IMG/VR virus record: IMGVR_UViG_3300032401_000002
Span: 62,001-126,000 of that record
Strand: one strand, 5' to 3'
Origin: a virus
DNA length: 64,000 nt
Positions 16,624-25,283 of this stretch are shown one piece after another (the first letter of the stretch is position 1; the number at the start of each line of letters is the position of its first letter). The notes below the pieces were generated by a model. The model was not told where the DNA came from. It made no database searches and was given only the letters and a program-made list of their open reading frames with translations. The position numbers and the translations under genes are program-made.

Positions 16624-19151
16624 TACGCTGCACCCACCGTGTTGATGTTGCCAGCCAAGGCAAAGCCAGGCATCTCAGTGCGGTCGTTGTTCGTCCTGGT
16701 TAGGGCTGGTGATGTCATGACGGCGCTAGTCTGGAATCCGCTAGAGTAGTCGAACGTGTGTGTGACGGAGTCGCAATACATCTGAAGGTCATGGTCGGGG
16801 AACTCGATCAGACCCCCGGCCATCACTTCGGGCTGGAAGGTGAACTCGACCGATGTAGCGAAGGTACTAGCCCACAACTGCATGAAGCGCTGCCACGCCA
16901 ACAAGAACTCGTACGCCGTGTTGCGGATGAGAGGTTGTTCTTCCTTGTGCGGACGCGCTCCGTAGTGCTGGAGGAACTGCCAAGCATCCTGGAGCCGTCC
17001 CAGCTTGGCGTCCTTGGTCTGTCCCTTGTGATCCTCGTATGGCTCGATGAATGAGTTGAGCATGAATGCCTGGGTCAACGTAGCTACGCCTCGCGTGCTG
17101 GCCTCGTCTAGCCAATCGACCTTGCCATCGAGCGCGAATGTGTCCCCTACCACGTAGACGTGTGTCGCCAGAGCGTCGTCGTTCAACTGGATACCCATGT
17201 TGATGATCTCGATGTCTTCGATCTTCCAGTAGGGCTTCCGCGTCACCCCAAAGTAGTCAGGGTAGAAGGCCAAGAAGCGCCCATCGGGCATCGACCTGAA
17301 TGTCCGCATGCTTGCCTGAGCGAACTGCTTCACACCTTCTAGACACGACACGTCGTTCATTAGAGCACGGTTGCCCGTCAGGAACTTGGATTCGATGCGG
17401 TTCGACGGGAATGCGAAGTTGGCTGCGAAGGCTGCGTTGGCTGAGAAGGCCGCAAGCTGTTCGAACGATACGCCACCGCTACTCGTACCCGCTGGTGCAG
17501 ACGTATCTCCTTCTTGGGTCTGACCCTTGCTCGGCTTGGTTGACTGCTGGATCAACACGGCGTCTACGAGCTTGGTTGGCGCGGGCGGGCCATTGGCGAT
17601 CACACCTTTACGCATGATGGTCACCTTGCCACTTAGCGTGAGTCGAACCATGTCAAGTGACGAGTCTCCCGCCAGTCCATTGAAGAACTTCTTGAGAGCC
17701 GCCGCGTCTGTTGACGAGACGGCGATGTTGTCCTTGTCTTGGTTCAGACTGATCAGTTCGAGCTTGGTGGAGGACTTCTTCGCGCGCTGAAGGAGCGCTG
17801 CCAGCCAAGGCTGATGACTCTTGTACTTGACCTTGGCAACCTGCTTCTCCTTGTCTGTCATCAGTTTCTGAATCGCTGGCGTATCGAAGCTGACATTGGA
17901 GGGATCGACAGTCGTGCTGGGGACATTCTTGGGCGCGACCACGACACTCTGCGAGGCGTATTGCTTGGCCTTGTTGAAGGCTACGGTCATGTCCTTCTTG
18001 GGGATGGGCCTTCCGAGAGCCTTCTCGATCCACTGCTTGATCTTGGTGAGGTCGTTGCTCTTTGCGCCCTGGATGAAGTTGGCCTGGACAGCCTTCAAGC
18101 GCTTGCAGAAGAGTTGCGAAGCCAAACCAGCGTCCATCAGATCCTTGACGGGATGCCCGTCGATCTCGATGAGCGGCTTGAAGGTTACGTTGTTGGCGAA
18201 AGAGTTGGTGGGGCGCATAGCGTACAATCCATATCCGTACAGTTCACCCTCACTCTTCTCATGGCTGTAAGCAGCCTTGTACCCACTCAGCACATAAGCC
18301 GCAAGGGCTGGCACAAGAATCGGGATGCCAATCGAGTCTGCCTGCTGCTGAATAGCCTTGAAGATCTTCTGAGCCTGCGGTGATTCCGGCGCATTGCCAT
18401 CAGAAGTCGGGGAGGCATTGTCGTCAGCGGCAGAGTATCCAGGTACGCCCATGGCCTGTCCAAGGAACTGCTGTAGGTTCGAGATGTCTGTGTTCACGTC
18501 ACCGTGTACGTCTTCATAAAGCTGGGCAGCCTTCTTGGGTAGATCTGAAGGTAGCTCGGATATCAACACGTCATTAGCTCCCCACCCAGCGATGTCGATC
18601 ATGAATCGACCCAATAGCTTAGCGAATCCTCCGTCATGCATTGCACCCGTATCCACACCAGTGCCGCCCACCTTGACCCCACCGAAGTTGTACGTAGCGC
18701 TCTGCGCTTCTCCAGTTGCTGCATCGTAGACCCAGTTGCCATCCTGAGACAACACCCACTGGTTGAAGAACTCCAAACCTGGATCGAACCAAGTGAACGC
18801 GAGTCGCTTCAGGGTGCAAGACGCAGTGAAGCTCGCGTTGCCGGGGTAGCCTTGGTAGTACGGGACAGAGTTGAGGTAGCCAGTGAAGACCTGGATCGGG
18901 CGACCAGCCACTCGCTGCATCCAGATCGTTACGAGATCCATCGGAAGGAAGATCGACTTTCTGCCTGACTCGTCATCCCTGAGCCACTTCTGGTATCTGT
19001 TGCGAAGCTCGAAGTTCGCGGTTGACAAGTCTCCCATGTTCTGAGTCACGCTGCCGCTCACCACGTCGGAAGACACGTCGTAGATCCGCCCGTCGAGATT
19101 GCTCGACCGGATGAAGATGTAGACTTTGGGTGCGTAGATTAGTCGCTTCAT
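16623..19151 (-). CDS. Baseplate hub protein (gpD/gp27-like)
   Basis: 842 aa, ATG 19151. The first ~170 residues (VYIFIRSSN..., DVSSDVVSGSVTQNMGDLSTANFELRN, IQVFTGYLNSVPYY) fit the N-terminal barrel of late-control D/gp27 hubs. The C-terminal third (AQASMRTFRSMPDGRFLAFYPDYFG) contains the second hub domain. A long lysine-rich insert (~370-560) is unlike the short P2 protein. Hubs connect the tail tube to the spike. Neighbouring lysin and spike-like genes support the call. Confidence 0.85.
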   Translation of the reverse strand: MKRLIYAPKVYIFIRSSNLDGRIYDVSSDVVSGSVTQNMGDLSTANFELRNRYQKWLRDDESGRKSIFLPMDLVTIWMQRVAGRPIQVFTGYLNSVPYYQGYPGNASFTASCTLKRLAFTWFDPGLEFFNQWVLSQDGNWVYDAATGEAQSATYNFGGVKVGGTGVDTGAMHDGGFAKLLGRFMIDIAGWGANDVLISELPSDLPKKAAQLYEDVHGDVNTDISNLQQFLGQAMGVPGYSAADDNASPTSDGNAPESPQAQKIFKAIQQQADSIGIPILVPALAAYVLSGYKAAYSHEKSEGELYGYGLYAMRPTNSFANNVTFKPLIEIDGHPVKDLMDAGLASQLFCKRLKAVQANFIQGAKSNDLTKIKQWIEKALGRPIPKKDMTVAFNKAKQYASQSVVVAPKNVPSTTVDPSNVSFDTPAIQKLMTDKEKQVAKVKYKSHQPWLAALLQRAKKSSTKLELISLNQDKDNIAVSSTDAAALKKFFNGLAGDSSLDMVRLTLSGKVTIMRKGVIANGPPAPTKLVDAVLIQQSTKPSKGQTQEGDTSAPAGTSSGGVSFEQLAAFSANAAFAANFAFPSNRIESKFLTGNRALMNDVSCLEGVKQFAQASMRTFRSMPDGRFLAFYPDYFGVTRKPYWKIEDIEIINMGIQLNDDALATHVYVVGDTFALDGKVDWLDEASTRGVATLTQAFMLNSFIEPYEDHKGQTKDAKLGRLQDAWQFLQHYGARPHKEEQPLIRNTAYEFLLAWQRFMQLWASTFATSVEFTFQPEVMAGGLIEFPDHDLQMYCDSVTHTFDYSSGFQTSAVMTSPALTRTNNDRTEMPGFALAGNINTVGAA

Positions 19152-19930
19152 CAGTGAAGTCCGAACTTCTTCTTCTCGGCTAAGTTAGCCGCAGCCTTCT
19201 TGGCCTTGGCAGTCTCCGCAGCCGTCTCTCCGATGTGAGGCGTGGGGTTCGTGAACGCTCCGAAGACCTGACGATAGGTGATCTTGCGATCAATGGCCTG
19301 GACAATGTCTTCTCGACCGCGTGTGTAGTCGAACAAGACCTTACAAGTTAGGGTGAAGGCGGGAGCGTTCTTGAAGCGCTCATGACCAGCCTCCATGTGA
19401 GTGATGGCGATCTTGTACTTGACCGGCCGGAAGTGATCGAAAGCATTGGGGTTCGGGGGTTTGAACATAGCGAAGTCCACTGCTTGGAAGTCGCTGCCAG
19501 TGTACTCGGTGGCGCTCAGGATCGAGTGCTGATGATGCACGACGTAGCGCACGAGCTTATCGTACTCGTACTGGTTCGCCATCTGTCCTTCGACAACCAG
19601 ATCGCTCTGGCTCAAGTGGCGAGGGTAGTACGATCTTGACGTGTGAGTCTGTGCGTACTCTCCCGCCACTGCCCACCCAGTCGTGAACCGATCCACGAAG
19701 AGGTAGATCTTGTGGAGGCTCTGATTGTCTGATGCCAGATTTGTCAACGACGCATTGGCGTTGTTCTCCGTGGCGGGGTAGTGGGGTAGCTTGTTGAAGA
19801 ATCCCTGACCTCGGGCCAGGAACGCAGGCGGTGGCTGACCTGATGCTTCCATCGAGAAAGACGAGTCACCAAACTTGTTGACCTTGCCCTTGGCTACCTT
19901 CTTCTTCTTGTTGACGCCCTCAATAGCCAT
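19151..19930 (-). CDS. Baseplate/tail-tube-end protein, unknown family
   Basis: 259 aa, ATG 19930, sharing one base with both neighbours (TAATG junctions). The N-terminus is lysine-rich (NKKKKVAKGKVNKFG). The core has HHQHSILSATEYTGSDFQ and RPVKYKIAITHMEAGHERFKN, a beta pattern like tube-initiator or hub-adaptor proteins. The C-terminus is an Ala/Lys helix. It lies between the hub and the tail lysin, so it is probably an adaptor between tube and hub. No family recognised with certainty. Confidence 0.65.
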   Translation of the reverse strand: MAIEGVNKKKKVAKGKVNKFGDSSFSMEASGQPPPAFLARGQGFFNKLPHYPATENNANASLTNLASDNQSLHKIYLFVDRFTTGWAVAGEYAQTHTSRSYYPRHLSQSDLVVEGQMANQYEYDKLVRYVVHHQHSILSATEYTGSDFQAVDFAMFKPPNPNAFDHFRPVKYKIAITHMEAGHERFKNAPAFTLTCKVLFDYTRGREDIVQAIDRKITYRQVFGAFTNPTPHIGETAAETAKAKKAAANLAEKKKFGLH

Positions 19931-21804
19931 TAGATGGGTAGCACCTGGAATCCTGTTGCCGAAGCCTTGCGCCCAGACGACACGTTGCCCCAGGTAGTCT
20001 TGTGCGGCGTTCCGCTGCCATGGGAGAACATGAGCGTGTTGTCTCCACGGAACTGCTCCAGAAGCATGTCTACGTGGACGGTGTTGCTAGCGGGGCCATA
20101 GATGATCAGGTCACCGGCCTTGAGCTTCTCAAGAGGCTGAATCTTGCTCCTGAAGTTGTTGTACATGCTTCCCGTGTACGAACCATTGAAGGTGCCGCCT
20201 GATCCAGTAGCGTACGCCCTGTTCTTGTTAGTGCCCCAGCAATAAAGGAGAGCAACCGAGTTGGAACAGTCGGAGACAGTGAGCGCCGAGAAGTCTCCAG
20301 GCGCGATGTTCTCGACATCCTTACGGCCTGCCTGGTCGTAGGTCGGCTTGCCGTTCTTGTCGCCGTAGGCGATGAACTTGTAGGCCCAGTTGATCACCGA
20401 CAACCGGACTCCACTGGCTGCCCCTGCGGGAGCGCCCGCGTCAGCAACGACAGTAGCATTGGCTCCCATGACCAGATTGGCGTACTTGAGTGTATCTGCG
20501 TTGCGCGTACTGCCTGCCACCCAAGTTTGGAGACCTTCAAGTGGAGGATTCGTATAGGGGTTTCCCGACTTGAGTGCCCCGATCACATCTGGGTAGTTGC
20601 CATTGTTGATCGTCTTAGCGGTGTACTGAGCGCCAAGCTCTCGGGTGGGGTAAGCTGCGATGTGTGCTCCATTGGAAGAGATGAAGCCGGGGTACTTGGC
20701 GTAATCTTGTGTAGAGTTCATCCAGTTGTTGCCCGCTATCTGCCTTGCTTGATCCGCGCCTTCAATGCGGCCCCACCCAGCCAGGAAGGCAAGGTTCTCC
20801 TTTGTGATGGGCCACCCACCAGCTTTCAGAGTCGCTTCAACCCAAGGTGCGGCCTGAACCCCAGACTTGACGGTGTAGGTCGAAGTACCTCCGGTGCTTG
20901 TGGCGAAACCAGGAGCACCACCGAGGTAGGTTGTGCCGAAGAGCTTCATGTAAGCCGCGTCCACGTCCTTGGGGAGCGCGTCATTGTTGAGCAAGCTGTT
21001 GAAGCCGAAGTTGGCGAAGTCGCCCGTGCTCCACGCTGCCACTAGCCCCTGGAAGTTGTTACCCATCGTTCGAGCCAGGTCTGCCGCCTGACCTGAGATC
21101 TCTGGGTTGAGGAACGGGTTCTTCGAGTTACCATCCTGTCCGAACACCCCTTGAGTGTTCTTGAAGGTCTCGCTGTTGCCAAAGGCAGACATACCGATCT
21201 TGGCTAGTAGGTTCTGATTGGTGAGGTTGTCTGTGAAGGAGTGCATCGTGATGCCTCGGAAGAAGTTGAGGGCGTTGTCGTCTACGATCTCAGCGGTGAT
21301 CGACCACTCGGGTGCATAGACAGACTTGTCGTACGAGAACCCACTAAGGTTCGTCACCTGGATGTAGAAGTCCCAGCCTCGCTCGGGGTACTGAAAGAGA
21401 ATGGCTCGCTCGTCACGCAGACGTTGGCCTTTGATATCGGCTCCCGATCCCTCCATGTAGGAGTGGAACCAAGAGATGATGTCGTACATCTCGTCATTGG
21501 GGTTGTACGATTCATAACCTCCACTGGAGAGATACCCCTTCACCTTGGGCTTGGGGTTTCCACCGTCTACGCGCATGCCCGCCGTCTGACCCGTGATCGT
21601 GATCGGGCCAACGTAGGTTGACAAGATCTGCGTGACCTCTCCACCAATGGTTGGGATAGTGGCCGTGTTGAGTTCGTACGTCCACTTGATCGAGTTGGCA
21701 CCCGAATGGATGTACAAGTTCTTCTTGATGCGAGGGTGACTGAAGATCAGCGTGGCCCCCTTATCCAAGAGGAGCTTATCTTGACCCGTTAGAGGAGGAC
21801 TCAC
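19930..21804 (-). CDS. Tail-associated lysin with NlpC/P60 peptidase domain
   Basis: 624 aa. Residues 1-200 look like a tail-tube/baseplate adaptor (TNLSGFSYDKSVYAPEWSITAEIVDD). About residues 305-415 match an actinophage lysozyme-like domain: APWVEATLKAGGWP, a Trp-Gly-Arg-Ile-Glu around E348, SSNGAHIAAYPT and a TINNGNYPDVIGAL ending. Residues ~465-624 are an NlpC/P60 cysteine peptidase with DCSNSVALLY (Cys513), VHVDML (His577) and FSHGSG (His595). The two activities would cut glycan and peptide bonds during injection. It lies between the tape-measure candidate and the hub, as expected. Confidence 0.85.
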   Translation of the reverse strand: MSPPLTGQDKLLLDKGATLIFSHPRIKKNLYIHSGANSIKWTYELNTATIPTIGGEVTQILSTYVGPITITGQTAGMRVDGGNPKPKVKGYLSSGGYESYNPNDEMYDIISWFHSYMEGSGADIKGQRLRDERAILFQYPERGWDFYIQVTNLSGFSYDKSVYAPEWSITAEIVDDNALNFFRGITMHSFTDNLTNQNLLAKIGMSAFGNSETFKNTQGVFGQDGNSKNPFLNPEISGQAADLARTMGNNFQGLVAAWSTGDFANFGFNSLLNNDALPKDVDAAYMKLFGTTYLGGAPGFATSTGGTSTYTVKSGVQAAPWVEATLKAGGWPITKENLAFLAGWGRIEGADQARQIAGNNWMNSTQDYAKYPGFISSNGAHIAAYPTRELGAQYTAKTINNGNYPDVIGALKSGNPYTNPPLEGLQTWVAGSTRNADTLKYANLVMGANATVVADAGAPAGAASGVRLSVINWAYKFIAYGDKNGKPTYDQAGRKDVENIAPGDFSALTVSDCSNSVALLYCWGTNKNRAYATGSGGTFNGSYTGSMYNNFRSKIQPLEKLKAGDLIIYGPASNTVHVDMLLEQFRGDNTLMFSHGSGTPHKTTWGNVSSGRKASATGFQVLPI

Positions 21805-23825
21805 GGTAGGATACCATGATCCCTGGCAAATCCGAATGCATCTTCAACGCCTGAGATGGCTTCCTGCGCATAGTGCTGAGCGCCATGGAACTGATTGGAG
21901 GCACTGTGATCCTTATCACTATCCACGTTGATCTTGAACCACTTCTTGGCTTCGGCCGACAACCCAATAGTCTGCTTGGTGTTCTTGTGGCTTTGCTTCT
22001 CATTGGTCTTGCCCATTGCCGACATGAGGTACTTCTTCTCCGCTTGGGCGATTGCGTGCTGGCGCTCTTCACCCTTGGTGCCCTTCTTGTCGAGCTTCTT
22101 GACGATATCGCTGCGTGCGTCCGCGAGGCCCTCTCTCATCTTGTCCCCGCCACCGAACTTCTTGATGACCCCCTGGAAGTCATTCTCGCTTGCAGTGTCG
22201 CCTAGCATGGACAGATCAGCCAATGCCTCGGTCTTACCAAGCACGTTGCCTCTGACGCTATTACTCATCAACTGCTTCAGGTTCATCCCACCAAAGAGTT
22301 CGGGGTTAGAGTCGATCATCATCTGTAGCGATGAGAGTGCGTCCTCTGCCTTCTTGCTTACGGGCCGACCCGCCGTCATGTCTACGTACGCTTGATTGAG
22401 TTCACCCATGTCCTTGAATCCATACGACTTCACTAGCTGATTGCCAATTGACATAGGTGCCTTGAGTCGAGCGCCCAAAGCGTTGGGGCCAATCGTAGCC
22501 TTGGCGTAAGACTGTCCGGTCTGTGCCATCGCCATGAAGGTCTGCGTGCGATCTTGCAGCATCGCCGCGCCCTTCTCGGGACTCATCCCAGTGACTGCGC
22601 TGAAAGCGCTAAGCTGCGCTGCGTACCCAGTTGTCGAGCCTGGCCCGTTCTCGGCCAACTGCGAAGCCAAGCTGACTACCTTCTCAGTGAAGTCGCTCAA
22701 GTTCATGTTGGCCGACTTGGCTGCTTCTCCGAAGCCTGAGATGGTGTCTGTGAACTGAGACATCTCTGTACCGCCAAACCGGATCATCGGGTCGAGCATC
22801 TTCATTGTCGTCTCGGGTGTCATGCGATTGTGAATCTCGAACTGCTTCAGCGTCTCAGCCAAAGTGTCAGCCTGGTCTCCTCCGTAGCCGTACTGTGCCA
22901 ACGTTGCGCGAGCCTGTCTAGCCTGATCTCCTGAGTAGTTGGGATTGAAGCCGAACTTGCTTGACCACATCGATTTGAGATTGCTCTTGAGCGACTCACG
23001 GTAAGCTGGTGACATGAATCCAAACAAGCTACTCTCGCGAGAGTAGCCAAGATCCTGGCCCGCGTTCATTGCCGCGTTCATTGCCCCAAAGTGGCCAGTC
23101 ATAGATCTATGCATGTTCATCACGTTGGCCTTCAGTGCCTGCCCGGTGAACATTGCCTCGCTGGCACGACGAGCAAGTAGCTGCGGCGTACCCATGGCGT
23201 ATTGACCAGTCTCGGGATTCACTTTAAGCTCTGCTGGATCTCCTCGACTTTCTCTACTGCCTAAGTAGGTTCCTGGAGCGAAGTTCTTGAGATTTAGCTG
23301 ACCCTCGGCCGCGTACCCCAACGTCTGGCGTAGGCCGACAGGAATCTCTCCGATGCGCTTCTGAGCCTTGACGAACTGCTGTTCTAGCGAGTCGGGTTCG
23401 TCCCCTCCCGCACCGGCTGGAGCACGAGATGAATGATCAGGTACGTCATACCCGCCAACGTTCTGACCAGGGGGAGGAAGTGGCCCACCGCCAGATCCGC
23501 TACCACCTGTACTTGCTGACCCCCGCACTTCGCCAACAGTCTGGCCGGTCGGGTGTGGAGTGGTGCCTCCCGTGCGGGCCGAAGGTGACTGCATCTCCTC
23601 GGCAACATCACCGGCAACCGAAGCTGCGCTGCTTCTACCACTGCGCACCTGTCCGGTCAGTCCGCCCGCTCCAGCAAGCTGCTCTGCGTAGTCGCCAAGA
23701 GCCACCTTCAGTGTCTCCACTGACGTAGCGAATGAGTTACCGAATGCGATCAACTTCTCAGCATTCTTGTCTTGCAAGAGCTTGAGATCGACCTGGATAC
23801 GGTTGCTTGGCTGGTTACGTGGCAT
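21801..23825 (-). CDS. Tape-measure protein candidate
   Basis: 674 aa, ATG 23825, overlapping the lysin start by ATGA. It is largely helical with repeated LSxF, MxKMLDPMIRFGG and DTISGFGEAAK segments that resemble tape-measure cores. A Gly/Pro/Ser linker is at ~90-140. No hydrophobic transmembrane block is seen. It lies downstream of the frameshifted chaperone pair and upstream of the lysin and hub, where tape measures normally are. At about 1.5 angstrom per residue it would predict a tail near 100 nm. Confidence 0.75.
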   Translation of the reverse strand: MPRNQPSNRIQVDLKLLQDKNAEKLIAFGNSFATSVETLKVALGDYAEQLAGAGGLTGQVRSGRSSAASVAGDVAEEMQSPSARTGGTTPHPTGQTVGEVRGSASTGGSGSGGGPLPPPGQNVGGYDVPDHSSRAPAGAGGDEPDSLEQQFVKAQKRIGEIPVGLRQTLGYAAEGQLNLKNFAPGTYLGSRESRGDPAELKVNPETGQYAMGTPQLLARRASEAMFTGQALKANVMNMHRSMTGHFGAMNAAMNAGQDLGYSRESSLFGFMSPAYRESLKSNLKSMWSSKFGFNPNYSGDQARQARATLAQYGYGGDQADTLAETLKQFEIHNRMTPETTMKMLDPMIRFGGTEMSQFTDTISGFGEAAKSANMNLSDFTEKVVSLASQLAENGPGSTTGYAAQLSAFSAVTGMSPEKGAAMLQDRTQTFMAMAQTGQSYAKATIGPNALGARLKAPMSIGNQLVKSYGFKDMGELNQAYVDMTAGRPVSKKAEDALSSLQMMIDSNPELFGGMNLKQLMSNSVRGNVLGKTEALADLSMLGDTASENDFQGVIKKFGGGDKMREGLADARSDIVKKLDKKGTKGEERQHAIAQAEKKYLMSAMGKTNEKQSHKNTKQTIGLSAEAKKWFKINVDSDKDHSASNQFHGAQHYAQEAISGVEDAFGFARDHGILP

Positions 23826-23846
23826 AATGTGAGAGATGACTAGGGG

Positions 23847-23875
23847 TTGACAAGCGCTCGAAACCCTCGTAGTCT
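23847..23875 (+). promoter_or_regulatory. Sigma70-type promoter for the plus-strand membrane gene
   Basis: TTGACA at 23847-23852 is a perfect -35. A 17-bp spacer leads to TAGTCT at 23870-23875, which matches three of six -10 positions. Transcription would begin near 23882, just before a hairpin and the ribosome site of the membrane gene. Confidence 0.5.
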
Positions 23876-23883
23876 TAGATTAG

Positions 23884-23899
23884 AGGGCCGGACGGCCCT
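23884..23899 (+). promoter_or_regulatory. 5'-leader hairpin
   Basis: AGGGCC / GGCCCT with a four-base loop. It lies just downstream of the predicted transcription start and five bases before the Shine-Dalgarno of the gene at 23916. A similar hairpin precedes the NAD gene at 34013. It could stabilise the mRNA. Confidence 0.45.
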
Positions 23900-23915
23900 A
23901 CTTGAGAGGAGAACG

Positions 23916-24314
23916 TTGAGTACAACCTGGCCCGGCGAAGAAGAGGTCATGGATCGATGGGAGTACGACCACGGTGAAGCTCCTACATTGGAGTTCACTC
24001 GTGAGTATCCCAACATCGCCAACAAGGTTGTGTTCCGGCTCCCGGAGTCTCCCGTCACTGAAGCACCCATGGGTAAACAGGACTTCTGGATGGATTCCTG
24101 GGAGAGTGCCGCATTGTTCTTAACGCTGCTTGCGTTCTTTCCTCTCCTCGTCGTCGTGATCCCAGTCGTTTGGTTCTCGTTGCTCTCCAAGTTAGATACG
24201 CAGCCAGAGGCCAAGGGGCTATTCAACTTCGTTAGCTTCTTCATGGCAATTCTGGTTCTGGGTGGGGCGCTACTGGCCTTATTGGCTGGCCCGATGACCG
24301 CTGGGAGCACTTGA
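23916..24314 (+). CDS. Two-helix membrane protein on the opposite strand (moron or holin-like)
   Basis: 132 aa from TTG 23916, preceded by GAGAGGAG at good spacing; ATG 23949 is an alternative. The N-terminal ~60 residues are soluble and acidic. Two hydrophobic segments follow (SAALFLTLLAFFPLLVVVIPVVW and FNFVSFFMAILVLGGALLALL), with a short tail after. It sits antisense between the tail chaperone and tape-measure genes. Topology is compatible with a holin or superinfection-exclusion protein, but neither is shown. It has its own promoter-like sequence. Confidence 0.7.
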   Translation: MSTTWPGEEEVMDRWEYDHGEAPTLEFTREYPNIANKVVFRLPESPVTEAPMGKQDFWMDSWESAALFLTLLAFFPLLVVVIPVVWFSLLSKLDTQPEAKGLFNFVSFFMAILVLGGALLALLAGPMTAGST

Positions 24315-24392
24315 GCCTGAGAGTGGGCACTAGAAGGGGTCTGTGCGGGCCTGTATGGCCTCCTAAGAGCTTCCGAGGGCATACGGGGGTAC

Positions 24393-24746
24393 TTACTCCA
24401 CTGCGATGCCAAATCGCCTTAGATCGGCAATGGTAGCCTCGACCTCTTCGTGGCTGAGTCGCTCGTAGTTCTCAAGCTCGTCTTCGTTCAGCGCGCGGGC
24501 GAACAACTCATCCTCGTCAACCTGAGCGCCATCTAGCGCGTCAAGGATCTCCTTGGCTTCGCCGGGGTGCATCGCAATGATCATCGAGCGGAACCTGTGC
24601 CACTCTAGCTCCTGCGCTACTTCCTGCTCGTACACGATAACCGTCAAGAGCGCAAGCTGCTGCACGTCATTCAAGTCGCCCTGTAGGATACCCTGACTAT
24701 GAGCGAGGCGGCAGAGGGTTAGAGCGTGTGCCGACCCGCTGTCGAT
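24393..24746 (-). CDS. Tail assembly chaperone, frameshift extension (GT-like T part)
   Basis: This frame has no ATG. It stays open upstream of the TTG at 24674 back to 24746, inside the end of the gene at 24719-25249, and is in the -1 frame relative to it. A -1 slip near CTAAAA would give a fusion of about 285 aa (168 + 117). The extension is acidic and helical (EILDALDGAQVDEDELFARALNEDELENYERL), as lambda G-T type extensions often are. A TTG start at 24674 with a weak CAGGG site is the alternative. The gene lies directly before the tape measure, as in tailed phages generally. Confidence 0.7.
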   Translation of the reverse strand: MDSGSAHALTLCRLAHSQGILQGDLNDVQQLALLTVIVYEQEVAQELEWHRFRSMIIAMHPGEAKEILDALDGAQVDEDELFARALNEDELENYERLSHEEVEATIADLRRFGIAVE

Positions 24747-25249
24747 TTTAGCTCAAGTTCACTGAATGCCTGTGCTTGTCGTAGAAGCAGGTTGCTGAAC
24801 TCAAGGTAGATCGACTCGATCACGGGGTCGTACCACTTGACTACGCGCTCGAAGTTAGCTCGGATACGCTGAATCGGATCTCGCTCTTCATCGGCGGACA
24901 AAGCAGCCGACAAGGGGCGTCCGTCTAGCGTGAGGATACAGGCTGCCACGTACACAGCCTCGATGGCGTCTCCCATGCCAAAGGACTCGTCGTAGTCCTT
25001 AACTAGAAGGCTGCACGCCAAGCGCTCTCCTCGACGGAGAGTCTTGATCGTGAAGGTGTGACCGAAGACCTCGATGTCTGAAGTCAGATAGCCCAGATAG
25101 AGAAGGCCCTCGACATCATCGTAGATCTTGGGATCGAACTCATCCGCCTTGTCGGCGTTGAGCATGGGCTGGTCTGTTTCCTCGTCACGTTCAACGGTGA
25201 ACCCAGCCGGGCCAAAGTCCACATCGGACTCGAAGTCGGGATTAGACAT
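24719..25249 (-). CDS. Tail assembly chaperone (G-like)
   Basis: 176 aa, ATG 25249 with a strong AAGGAGG. Length, acidic N-terminus and helical C-terminus fit the first tail assembly chaperone of tailed phages. It lies between the tube gene and the tape-measure candidate. Its end overlaps a frame that would extend it by -1 frameshifting. Chaperones of this kind coat the tape measure during tube assembly. No sequence motif by itself proves the assignment; synteny carries it. Confidence 0.75.
   Translation of the reverse strand: MSNPDFESDVDFGPAGFTVERDEETDQPMLNADKADEFDPKIYDDVEGLLYLGYLTSDIEVFGHTFTIKTLRRGERLACSLLVKDYDESFGMGDAIEAVYVAACILTLDGRPLSAALSADEERDPIQRIRANFERVVKWYDPVIESIYLEFSNLLLRQAQAFSELELKSTAGRHTL
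24743..24754 (-). other. Candidate -1 ribosomal frameshift site
   Basis: Zero-frame codons GAG-CTA-AAA-TCG lie on the minus strand. The -1 frame has a TGA just upstream (CTT|GAG) and is open from here on, so slippage must happen between this point and the TAA at 24719. AAAA allows the A-site tRNA to re-pair. P-site pairing would be imperfect, so the exact heptamer is uncertain. Confidence 0.5.
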
Positions 25250-25283
25250 GATACCTCCTTATCGGCCAGGAGGCGAGAGAACC

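Noticed and set aside
17739-18383. 214-aa plus-strand frame
   Set aside because: Lies wholly inside the hub gene on the opposite strand; no ribosome site and atypical composition.
23840-24412. 190-aa minus-strand frame opposite the membrane gene
   Set aside because: No ribosome site; the plus frame has promoter, Shine-Dalgarno and two clear membrane helices.
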